From Symsagittifera roscoffensis (Eukaryota > Xenacoelomorpha > Acoela > Convolutidae), in the NCBI RefSeq assembly GCF_963678635.1, contig NC_087062.1, positions 65,532,647 through 65,596,646 of the forward strand: a stretch of 64,000 bases of DNA. The letters are read 5' to 3'. The position numbers and the translations under genes are program-made. The notes beneath the pieces are model-generated. The model was not told the DNA's origin, ran no database searches, and saw only the letters and a list, made by a program, of their open reading frames with translations. Below are positions 20,440 through 32,500 of this stretch, one piece after another. The stretch's first letter is position 1, and each line of letters opens with the position of its first letter.

Positions 20440-21550
20440 ATAGTAGCTAGTGTCCATCAAACAAAACACAACTATAGCGGGGGATTACACCTTTATTCAC
20501 AAGTGTCACCTCTACGGGTTGAGAGGCGTTCCTCTTAATTTACTGAAATCCTACCTCAGCAGTAGAAACCAGTATGTCTTTCATTCGAGCAATTATTCAA
20601 CAACAGAGAAGCTTCATTGTGGGTGCCTCAAGGTTCTGTTTTGGGTCCCCTGCTTTTTCTTGTTTATATCAATGATCTTCCCAATATACCACAGCACAGT
20701 GAATGCATTCTTTATGCGGATGACATAATATTTTTGGAACACTCAACGAAACTAAAGAACTCAAAACAGATTTGGAATTAATATCCGAATGGATGGAAAA
20801 CAATAAACTTACAACAAACAAAGGAAAAATACAAATAATGATTACTAATGGAATGAAAAAGTTTGAAAGTTTTACCTGGAACCAAAACACGATAGAACTA
20901 AAAAGGGCAGTTAAATACCTGGGATTAATTTTGGATCAACATGTTACCTTCAACCAACATATTGAATCAGTAAGAAAAAAATGCAATCCTTTCATATCCA
21001 TTTTTTATCAAACAAGACAGTTTCTTAGCTCATCTGTTCTCATTAGAATCTACAAGCAGTTCATACAACCAATATACCAATATGGTGTATTAGAACACGA
21101 AGTTGCCAAAAAATGACTTTAAAAATTTGCAAGTACTACAAAATTTTTAAATACGATTTACGTTTTGCCTCAAAAAACACAAGAAATAAGGATTTTACGA
21201 AAAACACAGGATATTAGCTCAATCAATGAGTTACACGTATACAAACTGCTGAAATTACTCTCTAAAGTAATAAGACGACAACATGAAAATGTAAACGTGA
21301 ACAATTTCTTTCCAAAACAAGAATAAGACAAATCATTTGATACCACTAGAAAAATAAAATCACTAACAAGAAGAAAACATTTAACACGAATTAACAAAAA
21401 AATAATATCTGTATGAATACGGACATTATATAATTCTCTAACTAATTTCAATATGATTATCTTTAAAGAAATTTTAATCGTGCCTAAACAGCCTATAGAC
21501 AACCTCATGCATAAAATCAGATATACTTATTCAATTTATTGCGACCACTT
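20440..21550 (+). pseudogene. Non-LTR retrotransposon (LINE) reverse transcriptase relic
   Basis: 5'-truncated fragment of a Jockey/CR1-like LINE. In order: a finger/palm segment at 20450-20620 ([19 protein letters not shown]), the VPQGSVLGP motif and catalytic YADD region in another frame at about 20620-20760, then the thumb/connection region at 20772-21116 ([35 protein letters not shown]). C-terminal remnants with INELHVYKLL continue to about 21500 in further frames. At least two frameshifts and several stops make it dead. Endonuclease and ORF1 are absent. No tail or target duplication was seen. Confidence 0.88.
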
Positions 21551-22028
21551 CAACAAAATGTTTTAGTAAAAAAAGTTTGAGTGGTTTTTTGTTTTCTAAA
21601 TAATTGAACTATAAAGCGAACACCCAAAAAAACATCGTACTAGTTTAAATATCGCAAATAATATAAAACATAACTTTCGATTCTGAAAACTAATTTTTTG
21701 CTACTTTTCTTTGCTCGTAAACATTAGTATAAAATATATCAATCAGATGCAAAATAAAGAAAGTGTAGGATTTTTTTCTTTAAATCTATCACCTTTTTTT
21801 TTTATAAGTGTTACTTAGATTAAACTCTCACGTCCATATAAAACAGTACTTAATAAAAAGTTCTCAGCGGGTTCAACAGGTTGAATTACTTTCTGCGCTT
21901 GCTCAAGTTGGTGCTCTTTCAATGACAAGTTTTCTATATTGTTGGATTATTGCAATTCTTGAACTAAATTTCTCATTATAATAAAAAAATTGCGATAAAG
22001 GGATTCTCCATACGACCTTTTTATCCGG
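21551..22028. other. AT-rich non-coding DNA
   Basis: No feature recognised. Confidence 0.4.
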
Positions 22029-22536
22029 CGTTTTCCCAGATACTGATACCATTGTAATAATCGAGCAAAATAAGTATGATTCGTAAAACGGGATTTTGAG
22101 GCGAGGGGTGCTTGAATGCGACACCGTGCATGAAACATACACATCAGTAATCAGGAATCGTACAATAGCAGCAGCGCATGGTTTATACCTTGCGTGAAAC
22201 ATTTGATATCGAGTCCGTCACCTTTCAATGCTTTTACGTCGACTTGAAGTTTTTGGGTACATTAACTATTTAGGTTCTAGCTGACACTTACTGACAAAAA
22301 TTTGCAATACAACTAACTACTCAAGTAGAATTCGAATTATTATTAATTTTCGACTCTTCATTCGTCTTAAGCCAGAATTGTGTGAAATTCAAATAATTGG
22401 AATACCTTCAAATGACGTTAATAAGAAAGAATTGAACAGAATCACTGATATCACCAGGCAAGCTTGATTGAGTCAGCTTGAACTGATAGTGGTCTTGATA
22501 ACACAAAAAAGAGACAAAAAAGAGACAACCATGTCG
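22029..22536. repeat. 508-bp tandem duplication, copy 1
   Basis: Starts GCGTTTTCCCAGATACTGAT and ends in GACAACCATGTC. The next copy follows immediately with the same start. Differences are a handful of single bases. ORFs in both orientations are repeated too and show no domain. The last ~40 bp of each unit contains two GAGACAAAAAA-like subrepeats. Confidence 0.85.
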
Positions 22537-23045
22537 CGTTTTCCCAGATACTGATACCATTGTAATAATCGAGCAAAATAAGTATGATTCGTAAAACGGG
22601 ATTTTGAGGCGAGGGGTGCTTGAATGCGACACCGTGCATGAAACATACACATCAGTAATCAGGAATCGTACAATAGCAGCAGCGCATGGTTTATACATTG
22701 CGTGAAACATTTGATATCGAGTCCGTCACCTTTCAATGCTTTTACGTCGACTTGAAGTTGTTGGGTACATTAACTATTTAGGTTCTAGCTGACACTTACT
22801 GACAAAAATTTGCAATACAACTAACTACTCAAGTAGAATTCGAATTATTATTAATTTTCGACTCTTCATTCGTCTTAAGCCAGAATTGTGTGAAATTCAA
22901 ATAATTGGAATACCTTCAAATGACGTTAATAAGAAAGAATTGAACAGAATCACCGATATCACCAGGCAAGTTTTATTGAGTCAGCTTGAAGTGCTAGTGG
23001 TCTTGATAACACAAAAAAGAGACAAAAAAGAGACAACCATGTCGC
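22537..23045. repeat. 508-bp tandem duplication, copy 2
   Basis: Nearly identical to 22029-22536. It ends with CATGTCGCG and then runs into unrelated sequence. Confidence 0.85.
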
Positions 23046-23785
23046 GTCAAAATTCCCGATATGCCAGCTGAAATAGCGGATTCTTAGGAAAGCAGCAAAT
23101 ACTTGCACGTATTTCCCAATAAAAACTCAAATTACGTAGCAAATTTGTTATAATGTCTATCTCAAGGGAATATTAGTTTTTAAGTTTGAAACGAGTTCAT
23201 TTTGTCAAACGAGTGCGCAGAAATTCTTAATGAAGGTGTAGTTTTCTGACAATAAATCCTTCCTTTTTTAAGCCGGCCATTTGTATCTTTTTGAGGTTTT
23301 TCTGATCCCACGAGAACTCTTAACAAAAACTAGATTCTTTACAACCATGTTTTTTAAGATTTTTTGGAGCATTTTACAAATCGCTTCGATCAAAAACTGT
23401 GCTTTTGAGAGCAATATATTTTCTCGAGACGAACGGACTTAGTGCTGGTTTGCGGTTGATATTTGAAGAATATGTACAGTTCCTAGAGGGAAAGGGCAAA
23501 GACTTGATGTGCGATATTCGCACAAGGAACACCTCCAAGTACTTGCCGCCACGAGCAGATGTCTGGAATGTATTTGAATTATCTCCTCGTCTCACTTTTT
23601 CAGCTCTGGCGTCATGTATACGTCTTTCATTTAAGAAACTGGATATCGAAATCGTTTCAAAGAACTAAATTTATTCATGGGATATATAAATGCGCTAAAT
23701 GAGGGAAAAATGTCAAAAACGGTCCTAAAATTTGCAAATGGTTTTATTTTTGTTGTGTACTGAACCCAGGGAGTTTGCATCATCA
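23046..23785. other. Non-coding DNA, no supported gene
   Basis: An 89-codon + strand ORF (23399-23668) has unexceptional composition and no recognised domain. It might be an exon, but splice context cannot be judged. Confidence 0.35.
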
Positions 23786-23900
23786 TAACGCAGGGGTGAA
23801 TCTAGGATTTTCTGGACGACGAGGTGGGGGGGGGGAGGTAGGGGTTTGGAGATTTCAAAATGTTCTCGAAAATTTTGACGACTGTGGTATCTAGCACACA
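23786..23900 (-). mobile_element. hAT-type MITE terminal fragment
   Basis: CAGGGGTGAATCTAGGATTTTC followed by a G run and TTTGACGAC matches, in inverted orientation, the right terminus of the complete MITE at 45452-45884. The other end was not found. Confidence 0.6.
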
Positions 23901-24701
23901 CTATTTTTTCCGGGCCTGAATTTCACATAGACTATAGTTAGAAAAATACCCAAGTTTCCAAAAGAACAATTACGAGTGTATAGCATCCCAAAAAACTAAG
24001 AAAAAAAACAAAGTAAGCCGTTCAGGAATGAGATAGTTTTTTATCGAGCACTGGATAAAACACGTCTTCAGTCCGGTAGGCAACCACAGAGCTACGCGAC
24101 TAGTAGAAAAGTCGACTTGAAAAAACTGGCTAAGTAACGGTTGGAGCCTCATTTCAAAAATCAGATGAAAAAGTTCTTAATACTTTCCATCTGGGTAAAC
24201 ATAAAATCAATAAAAGATCACTGTTTGACTAAAACTTCAAACGAATAGAAGAGAGACGAAAAGTAGGATGCTCAAGGCCGAAAAAATGGTAACAAATTAC
24301 TACAGCAGGAACAGGGTGAAAAAGGTTCCAACATGGAAAAACAGTTGCAAAATCTGGACAAAATATGCAACTCTTTGCATTGCAGAGAAAATTTTTGACG
24401 AGTATGAGGCTTAAGATAATCTCGCTGCTGCGGCGGAAGAGTGGCAGAGAGCCAAAAATGGAATAGCGCGAGATATATTAAACAAAAATGCTTACGTTTA
24501 GCAACAAACCAGCAAACCTTTGTTAGCACGATTGAATGGCAAACCTTTGTTAGCACATTTGAAATTACACTATACATGTGATGCATATGGTAAAATCATT
24601 CAGACACGACTTTAAACACGACTTTTGTTTATCGATAGATTGAGAAAAGAAACCAAAGGACCCAAACAAGTCAGAGATCTCGACGCCAGGAAACCCAAGG
24701 A
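23901..24701. other. Non-coding flank of gypsy element 2
   Basis: No LTR homologous to 29338-29522 is visible here, so the 3' end of element 2 is missing. A 17-bp sequence (CAAACCTTTGTTAGCAC) occurs twice, at about 24516 and 24540. No gene recognised. Confidence 0.4.
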
Positions 24702-24957
24702 TCAACCAGCCGAAATGAGGAGATTCTGAGACAAGCTACTGGATTGGTCTAGTGGTTTGTCCTCTATGAAGCCGCGCTCCCAAGAGTATAAAAGCTCCTT
24801 TCGCAGTTCCGGATTAGTGGTACTGGTCTCGTCCACTATCCGCCTATTGCAGTTTGCCGATGCATCTCTTCTTGTGGCATTCAACCGTGCGTTAGCTTCA
24901 AGGAGGGTCTTCAGTGCCCTGGACCGGTCTAGATCCTTCGCAGACTCGACTTGTTAA
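24702..24957 (-). pseudogene. Third ORF fragment (element 2)
   Basis: Encodes the counterpart of element 1 third-ORF residues 1-65, including PELRKELLYSWE(R/K)GF. The rest is missing. Its conservation shows that the third ORF belongs to the family and was not acquired by element 1 alone. Confidence 0.75.
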
Positions 24958-25009
24958 TTAAAGAGCGGGCTCACGTCCCTACTGTTGTGATCTTGGTAAG
25001 TAGTCCGAA

Positions 25010-25540
25010 AAACCGGAAAACTGATCAATTCTTATTGGTTTGGTATTCCGTGTGTATCGATATATGTACGTAGGAAGTTTATCGATGACTTTCCCCCGGT
25101 TGATTTTGAAATTTTTGTTCAAATGGCAATTTTGAGTACCGGTCTATTGCTATAAGCAAGTATGTTTTCTTTCTTTTCTGATCTTCCAGTGGTCCTGCAT
25201 AATCTAAATGTAGCTCCTGGGCCGGCTGCGCTAGCAGTGGCAGCGGTTTGGTAGCATTTTTAGGAATGACTTATTCAGCGTTCTTACCGTAGCGGGTGCA
25301 CCTTCTACATTCCTCCGCCAAATTGGCTATATCTTTGGTCATGTGGGGCCACCACAGATAATTGAACACGTCTAACATCGCTTCTTGTCGGGGATGACCA
25401 CGATGAATGCGTTTGACAACCGCTGGGCACAATTGATCTGGTACCGCCAGCCAACTGCCCACAAGGATGCAATCGTCTACCACTGTCATCTGATGCCATA
25501 GAGAATTCATGTACGGGCCCATGAGTTCGAAGCTGTGCCT
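25010..25540 (-). pseudogene. Integrase fragment (element 2)
   Basis: The zinc-binding domain is open at 25522-25271 with HRGHP and the complete EECRRC pair. The start of the catalytic core follows, with frameshifts (around 25205: LDYAGPLE-like; 25080-25130: relatives of element 1 sequence 7740-7800). The region between the core and the third ORF is deleted, so D160 and E196 counterparts are lost or scrambled. Confidence 0.82.
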
Positions 25541-25575
25541 TCGTTCCTCTCAATTACTCTGCGAATCCTGTCCAT

Positions 25576-26300
25576 TCAAGTGCCCTCCGTAATCATTTCA
25601 GCTAATAGGCTTTCGTCGAATAACTTTGACAGGTTCTCCAGACCTTCTTCATCGAATTTTTCAGCTAGCCGAAATTCGTCTTTTGGTGATTTGTGGCTGA
25701 ATCGTCTTCCTGTTAAAACGCTGAGCTCTGGACTGTTCTCCTCCGGACTGTCTGCTGTGAGGTCGACTTCAGCAATGGCATTTCCCTCGTTCCTGTAAAC
25801 GCAGTCTGTGACCTTTTCTTCTGCATTTGGTCTGACCATTTCTGAATAAGCCTCCAACTCTGGCATGTTTCCTGGTTCTTCCGGCTTCTCCGATCCAACG
25901 AGACCCCTAATTTTGAAACTAACTTTGGCGTTTTTTTCTCCATTGATGAAGAAATTCCAGTCTCTGTGTTGGCCTTGATATATTTGTCCATCGCTTTCCA
26001 ACCGATCTGTGGAATATCGGAATCAGAATTATCCAACTCTGTCCTGTTTGACGTTCCTCTTTTAATCGTACGAGTTTTTTGAAATGTTGTTTCAGTCACC
26101 TCTTCCATCAATCGTTCTTTTTCTCCGCTGAGTTTTTTTTCACTGATCCTCACCATTATCTTCAATTCCTTCTCCGGTTAGTCATTTTCCTTTCTTGCAT
26201 GTTTCTGGAACAAATTCTCCAAAATTTTCTCGAATTGCTTCGTTCCGGTTGAGCTTCCCTGTTTCGCTTAGCCGACTGTTTAAACAGTAGAGAGCTTTGT
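25576..26300 (-). pseudogene. RNase H-integrase linker (element 2)
   Basis: Two overlapping frames (26001-25576 and 26165-25713) cover the hydrophilic linker also seen in element 1, with the shared ETTFxxT(R/C)xI(K/R)RGT pattern. No domain recognised. Confidence 0.6.
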
Positions 26301-27700
26301 AAATTTTTTCAATTGGTGTTACAACGAATTTTTTAATCCAGTTTCGACGCTGGCCACGGTTCCTTCTTGGCTTATCTTGATAAGTAGTCCGAAATTCCCA
26401 TATCTTCCCAAGTTTGAGTAATAATTTAAATTGGTAAGGTAACAGTCTGTCTCTGTCGACCCTTCTAGTGAGTCTAGGTTGATACGTCTAGTTCGATCTA
26501 ATCTCACTCATGCTGATGTGAGCGCTTTCTGATCTATAGCTATCCTTAACCCCTTGCCCAAAAAATATTGTTTGAATCGATCTACCGACCTTACTACTGC
26601 GAGCAATTCAAGCTCTTTCGTTGAGTATTACTTTTCTTGAGCATTCAGGTAACATGATGCGAATGCAATTGGCATTCACTCCCCTTCCCCGGTTTTTTGT
26701 TCTAGAGTTGCTCCAAGGCCACTATGGCTTCCATCGCATTTGACCCGGGTATCTTTCGAGGGTTTAATATCTTATCTGAGCAATGGTTGCTACCGCCTTT
26801 TTGATTTCACCAAAGATTGAGGAATATTGTTCCTACCATTCAAACTTTTTCACCGGCTTTCTGAAAGCTTTCAATTTCTTTTTTTTCCATTCTCATCACA
26901 TAGTAATGGTCTGAGTTTATCAGTTAAGCTTGCTACGTTTGGGAAAAAATTGGAAAGCTCATTAATACTACCCATGAACGATCTTAGTTGCTTAATCAAT
27001 TTTGGTGGACCTAGATTAAGTAATTTTGTCCAATAATTGAGTAATTTTGTCCGATCAAAAATTTGTCCAGGAAGCAAAATGTATTCCGTGGCCTAATGTC
27101 CAATCCATGGCCTTCTGAAACTCTGCTGGTATGTCAGCTAGCCCATAGAACCATGTAAGGAACCTATATGTCTCCGTTGCTTGTCCCCCTATTGTTGAAG
27201 CTGCATTGTTTCGCTTTTTCGGCAGTTAACCTAAGTTTGCTATATGCATATTTCAGATCTAGCACCATAAAGTATAACATCCCGGATGTTTTTGAAACTA
27301 CGGTTTGATTCACTTCATCTAGTAGCTCATCAGTACTTCGCATTTCTACTTATTTTTTAATAGGTTTTGCGTTCAAAGCCAATTTAATGGAGTCGTCTTT
27401 CTTGATCGTGATAACTATGGGGGCAATAAAGCAATCACTAGTACGTTTTTCTAGATTTTTATGTGTCCTCTCGATAGCACTTTCGTTAGTTCCGATTGAA
27501 TTTTGTCCTGAATGTGAATGTGTATTCTTCTACCCTTTTTTGTATCGGGCATAGTGGGTATTTGAATTTTATACTCACAACCTGATTTTTTCATTCCGTT
27601 GACGCTTAAAAAAGTCCAAAAATATAGGATAAAAATGTTGTTTCCAACCTTCTGAATGCTTGCACAGTAGCACATCAAACATCGATCTCTTTTTGCGTGC
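26301..27700 (-). pseudogene. Reverse transcriptase-RNase H relic (element 2)
   Basis: Fragments in several frames match element 1 in order: the RT N-terminus near 27450-27680, the palm near 27100-27450, the region after the active site (LRSFMGSINELSNFFPN) near 26950-27040, and RNase H near 26480-26800. About 190 bp covering the segment after the FLDD motif is deleted near 27050, and the second active-site Asp is not retained. Confidence 0.85.
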
Positions 27701-28240
27701 TGGCTTCTGAGTTGTGTGAATTACCATTTGCCTTGTAGATCCAACCCCAGGATGCATCTTGTACAATGTAAGAACGATGTTCCTTTCACCTCCCACCAGC
27801 TGATCAGATGTCTGCCTTTAATGCTCCCAAAATCGAAATCAGATGTTTATTGTAATCGACAAACTGCGCTAACATTTTTAGTCTTTCTACTGGAAAATAC
27901 TTGGAATTGGGGAATCCTTCCAATATCTAAATAACCGTTGCTCTGTTTAAAAGTGATACTGGGCTCCCCGTGTCTATTGTCATATTTATGATTTGATTTT
28001 TAATTCTGACCAATACCTTCAGTGCTTTTATCTGTTGCGACTGGGGATTTATCAGTATATCAATCTATTTGATATTCTCTGACTCTTTTTGATCTCTATG
28101 TCCGTATTATTTCGCCTCTAGCCGGTTCTCGATGTAATATTATACTTGTTCGACTGACATATAGTCAGTTTTGAATGACTTGATCTCGAATTCGTCACAA
28201 GAATCGATACTTTGAATCAGAGTACATTCTTCGTCTGAGC
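27701..28240 (-). pseudogene. Aspartic protease relic (element 2)
   Basis: The catalytic IDTGSP is readable at about 27960-27980, preceded by IKNQIINMT as in element 1. The C-terminal part continues at 27575-27796 in a shifted frame. At the position of the element 1 TAG this copy has a Trp codon. Confidence 0.8.
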
Positions 28241-29338
28241 TGGAATTGTCTTCCGTCACTTCGTTTACCTGTTGCGATCGACAAATTTCACCAAAAGGAT
28301 TCGTCTGTTACAATATTTACCGGTTTTTTCCATTGCTGGGCAACTCTTTAAGTGTACCTCCCCGAGGGTTCTTCCACATCTCGTACAATGTTTCTGCTCT
28401 GCTTGGGGCCTCGTATTATTTCTGGAATCATTTGATTTTCGATTATACTGTTCTCGGTCTGGTTGCCTACCGTTTTGACTTTTATTGCCGACCGTCATAA
28501 TGAGTTCCTGCTTTATCATACTCTGCGACCCCGATAAGTGGCCTGCAATTGCAGTTTTGGCGTATAATTTCTGAAATTCTTGTGTTGTTTGTTATTTTTG
28601 TTTGAAATTGAGAGCTCGTGTGAGAACCTCGTCCGGTGTAAATGTCTTGAAATGATTGTATCTTGTATTACTGTGTTTTTCATCTTTGAAAAAAATAAGT
28701 TCCGAACTAGTTCGTCTTCTAATGTGTCTAGCTTCGCTTTTGCTGCCTGTGCAGTCAGAGCTGCATGGAAAGATTCCTATGTCTCTATTGTTTCTTGTGA
28801 TTTAGTGAACAATTTATACCACTCGCATGTGATATTTTAGTTTGTTCAAACGATGCCTTAGCCAATGTCACCATTTCCCTGAACTCGAGCTTGGAGACTT
28901 CTGTATGCGGATTTTTCTGGACAAATCTCTTCTTCCCTTCTGTACCTAGGGCTAGGAAAAGTCTCAAAGCGAGCCGTTTTTGGACTTCTTTGTAACACAC
29001 ATTGTGACCGACCTTGAGCCTAGTTCCCTTATTTCTTCATTTTCAAGCAAAACTCTGTCTCGTGCCAGTCTGTCTCATGTTTCTTGATCCGTTATTGCTT
29101 GCGCATCTTCACCTGTTCTTGGTGTCTCAGGAGGAAGAACTGGCTCTTCTATGACTGCCTTTGGGTCCTCTAATAATATATATGGATTCACATTTTTTTT
29201 GACCGTCACTGCTAGCAAAAATTGGTCGAACCAATTTTGAAAGAACCATGGCGGATCAGAATTTGCTAAAGTCCAGAAAACAGGAATGCTCATGTCAGTT
29301 CTGTTATCTTGAGAGAAGAATCCTGCTGGCTGCGCCAT
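28241..29338 (-). pseudogene. Gag relic (element 2)
   Basis: Starts at ATG 29338-29336, again formed across the LTR/PBS boundary. The first frame runs to 29075 and ends at a TGA. The capsid part is at 29000-28785 and shifted frames, and the nucleocapsid is at 28519-28265, with a CTRC...H...C knuckle of the same C-x2-C-x7-H-x3-C spacing as element 1. Confidence 0.85.
29320..29337 (-). other. Primer binding site of element 2
   Basis: TGGCGCAGCCAGCAGGAT on the element strand, directly after the LTR. It differs at one base from element 1 over this span and matches the tRNA-Ser 3' end similarly. Confidence 0.65.
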
Positions 29339-29372
29339 GTAATACCGGGTAGAATAACTATAACTCTGGTAT

Positions 29373-29410
<38 letters not shown>

Positions 29411-29522
29411 TGTGTGTCTGTGTGTCTGTGTGTCTGTGTGTCTGTGTGTGTAGAGAAAGCAATATGAGCCTCTCAAGGTTACTGTAGGGTTACTGTAGCT
29501 ACAGCTACTGCACCGTACCACA
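29338..29522 (-). repeat. 5' LTR of element 2 (185 bp, with microsatellite)
   Basis: Bounded by TGTAATACC next to the PBS and by ACCGTACCACA, matching the terminal GTACCACA of element 1. Between them lies a long TG repeat. The outer boundary is inferred from similarity to element 1, because no partner LTR remains. Confidence 0.65.
29375..29451 (+). repeat. (TG)n / (TCTGTGTG)n microsatellite inside the LTR
   Basis: About 17 TG dinucleotides followed by five TCTGTGTG octamers. Confidence 0.95.
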
Positions 29523-32500
29523 AAAGGAATTGTTAAAGAAAATTCGGTAGAAAGCTCATTCTCCAGAACAATGTATCGCGGCAGCAACGCATGACTCGTT
29601 GTCACCGATACCGTCGCCAATGGTGGAAGATTACCTGTCAAATCTAATCCGAAGGTTCACCAGGCTCCCTTTCGCACCAATCAATCCAACCACGGAGGGA
29701 TACAGGAGAGGAAAGAGTTCAAGAGCTGAAAACTGAAGGCTGAAACCTTTAAATCTCTTGCGTCGCAACCGAAAAAATTACAATTTAATAATTTTTTTCC
29801 TCAACGGGAAGTGTGGTACGTCGCACATGCTGTATTTGTTTTTTGCTTAATCAAAATATGTTTATTTAGAGGATAGCAAATCATACTTCATAAGACGCTC
29901 TAACGGTTCATGACCTTCAGCCGACTCACACAATTTATTAACACTAACAGCCTGACACGCTGTCAAATTGATGACGTGTAATTTTAGTTGTCGAAACATC
30001 TGTGTTGAACACTGTTGATTCCAAAAACTTGATTGTGTACTTATTCAAACTACTATATTATATAATACTTTACCTGATGCATATATTCGGATTAAGCAAT
30101 CTTATTTAAATGAGAGATTTAGGTATGTCATGACGCAGTTAGCAACTTCTGAAGTTCGCTTGGAAGGGCTAGAAATTCAGCCTAAGTGACAGAAATGCGG
30201 CGGTTTTCCTCCTCACTCGTGGGACACTTAGGTAGGTCAATTCTCTTTGATAGTCAGACTTAAAAAGGAATGTGGCCCCAATCTGCTTTTAGATTCTCCA
30301 GTAGTTGTCCACAATGATCCTTCACCTAAGCCAGAAAAAAACAAGAGATGCAGAATCCACAATCGAAAAAAAACACCGCGAACGCCCAAAAATTGAAAAC
30401 AACAACGCAGAGGGTTGGAAAAAGAGCCCTAAAATATGACCAAAAGTTCTTTACCAGGCAGTGGGGGCGAGAATTAAAAGCAGATTGTTTAACTCTCTAG
30501 CCTAAATTCGCTACTGCCCATGTGATATATTTTGTGCTTCCATTTCATCAATGACCTCGACCAAGTCAATCGAAAATAGTTGCTGCTACTTCAATTAAAC
30601 GATTGAAAAATATGTAGACGCTGTAGTTACTTCTAAACATTAAAAAATCAATGATGAGCCTCTACTCTTGAAGTTACATAATCGGAATCATCCTTAATTC
30701 AATGAATTGCTAGTAAGTTTGCTTTTCTATTCATAAAAAATTTCAAAAAGAGTAAGATTTGAAGGATGTTAGAAGGATTGCCTACTGAATAGCATCTTTT
30801 CAAGAGCAATCAATTTTCTCCTCCCCTGACAAATTCTTATATGTTCTAACTCGGCACTCTTTGTGAAATTGGTAACAATTTGAAAAGCCTTTCTGAAAAG
30901 ACGATTCGATCCTCAGTAACTAAATCAAGGAGGTCTTTTGCTTTTATTCGTCGCCAGCGGGATCGCCGAAGTGAACTTATTTGCGGATGAACTCCTTCAT
31001 TATTCATCCCGTATTGTTCAAAATTCAGGAAGAAACGACGGAAACCCCCTGTTGCTGTGATATCCGATGATATTGTACTAATAGCTAAACAATTTTTGAG
31101 GTTTTCATGCAATTTGTCTCTTTTTGTATAGGAAAAGCTTTTTCGGGCAGTCAAAATTTAGAATCGTTGTCCGTGTTTTAGTACTTTTCTCATGTTAAAG
31201 TTTCGTTTCTTATATAAGCTTCAGTTTAATTATCTGTCCTATTCAACCTATTTGATAATTCTTCCGATACGTGGTCATAAATCATGGTATCTGAAAGTGA
31301 TTTACGGGCTAAAATAGACTATTGGATTATAAAATGCGTTTTGGCGCGCATTATCACTCAAAAATAAATTAAATTGGTGTAAAATCGAAGAAATTGTAGT
31401 TCAATTTTTACAAAATCAACAAAACCTGACCTGATATTTAAAAAGGCGAAGTGACTCTCAAGTATACTTTGGAGACTCACGTATCAAATGACCGTAGATG
31501 GGGTCGGATTACCCCTTTGTAAAATCATCCTTCTCTCGGGACATTTTGAGGAGAATGAAATTTAAGATGGGAACATGGCAGAAAAGACGCAAATTATAAT
31601 TTTAATGGACCGGCCTGCAGGATAGATCTCAGAGTAATCCGTATTAAATTCTTAATCTGCCTCGTCTTGTGACAAAATGAAGACACCAAATGGTGACCTC
31701 TGAGCCGAAAAATAATGGAGACGACAACTCGAGAGACGCCAAAGAATGAGATTTTAAGTCATTTACGTGTACTTTCACATTTTTTTTAAAAAGGTTTTAG
31801 TTGTGTTTTTCGAAACCGATCTTTTCAACATTGTTTGTTTAAGTAGAAGTGTAGCTAAAAACATAGTTAAATCTAAAAAAAGTTCTTGTATGTTTTTTTC
31901 TGCTTTGTGATCTTTTTAGGATAGCCTAAAGATTATTATTCGTCTCAGGTGCACTTAACAGAAATGACCTAAAGTCAATCTGGATTTCTAAATCAGTAAA
32001 TCAAAGCTTGGATCTAAAGGGATGGTCTTTAGTTTTAATAATTTAACCCACTGTCGGGATAAGAGTCTACTTTGAAGTAGTATTATCCCATTTGTCAGCT
32101 AATCAGGTGAACTTAAATACGCTTTTGCTTTGAATCAGCATTACAGAAAAGCTCCTTTTTATTTGTCCGAAAAAAATATATATACTTTTTGTTCATTCAG
32201 CTCACGTGGTCTCAGTTAATATTAACAAGAACGCTAGCTATCCGGGCGAAAACTGAACGTTCCGACTGCCATATTAATTTTCTTAATAATTTTTTGGGTA
32301 AGAAATGCAATTAACTCTTCAAGAAAAAACTAGGTATTCTTTGAAGGGAGCTCACAGAAAATTTTTCGAATTTCAACTGCTTTTGGTTTTCCCCTTAAAG
32401 GTGGAATCAATCTTTATGAAAGGTCAAGTAAAGTTTGATCCAACATGGGCAGTATTTGTTGGTTCGATTTGTTGTCGCACAATTAATTAATCTTTGAAAA

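Larger units (their letters stand above)
24702..29522 (-). mobile_element. Ty3/gypsy retrotransposon, truncated and decayed (element 2)
   Basis: A relative of element 1 in the same orientation, collinear from 5' LTR and gag to the start of the third ORF. It is older: many frameshifts, a deletion of ~190 bp in reverse transcriptase near 27050 (just after the FLDD position), a deletion joining integrase to the third ORF near 25000, and loss of the 3' half of the third ORF and the 3' LTR. No target duplication can be assigned. Confidence 0.9.

Noticed and set aside
30846-31154. 102-codon minus-strand ORF
   Set aside because: No motif; a possible exon but splice signals cannot be evaluated by eye.
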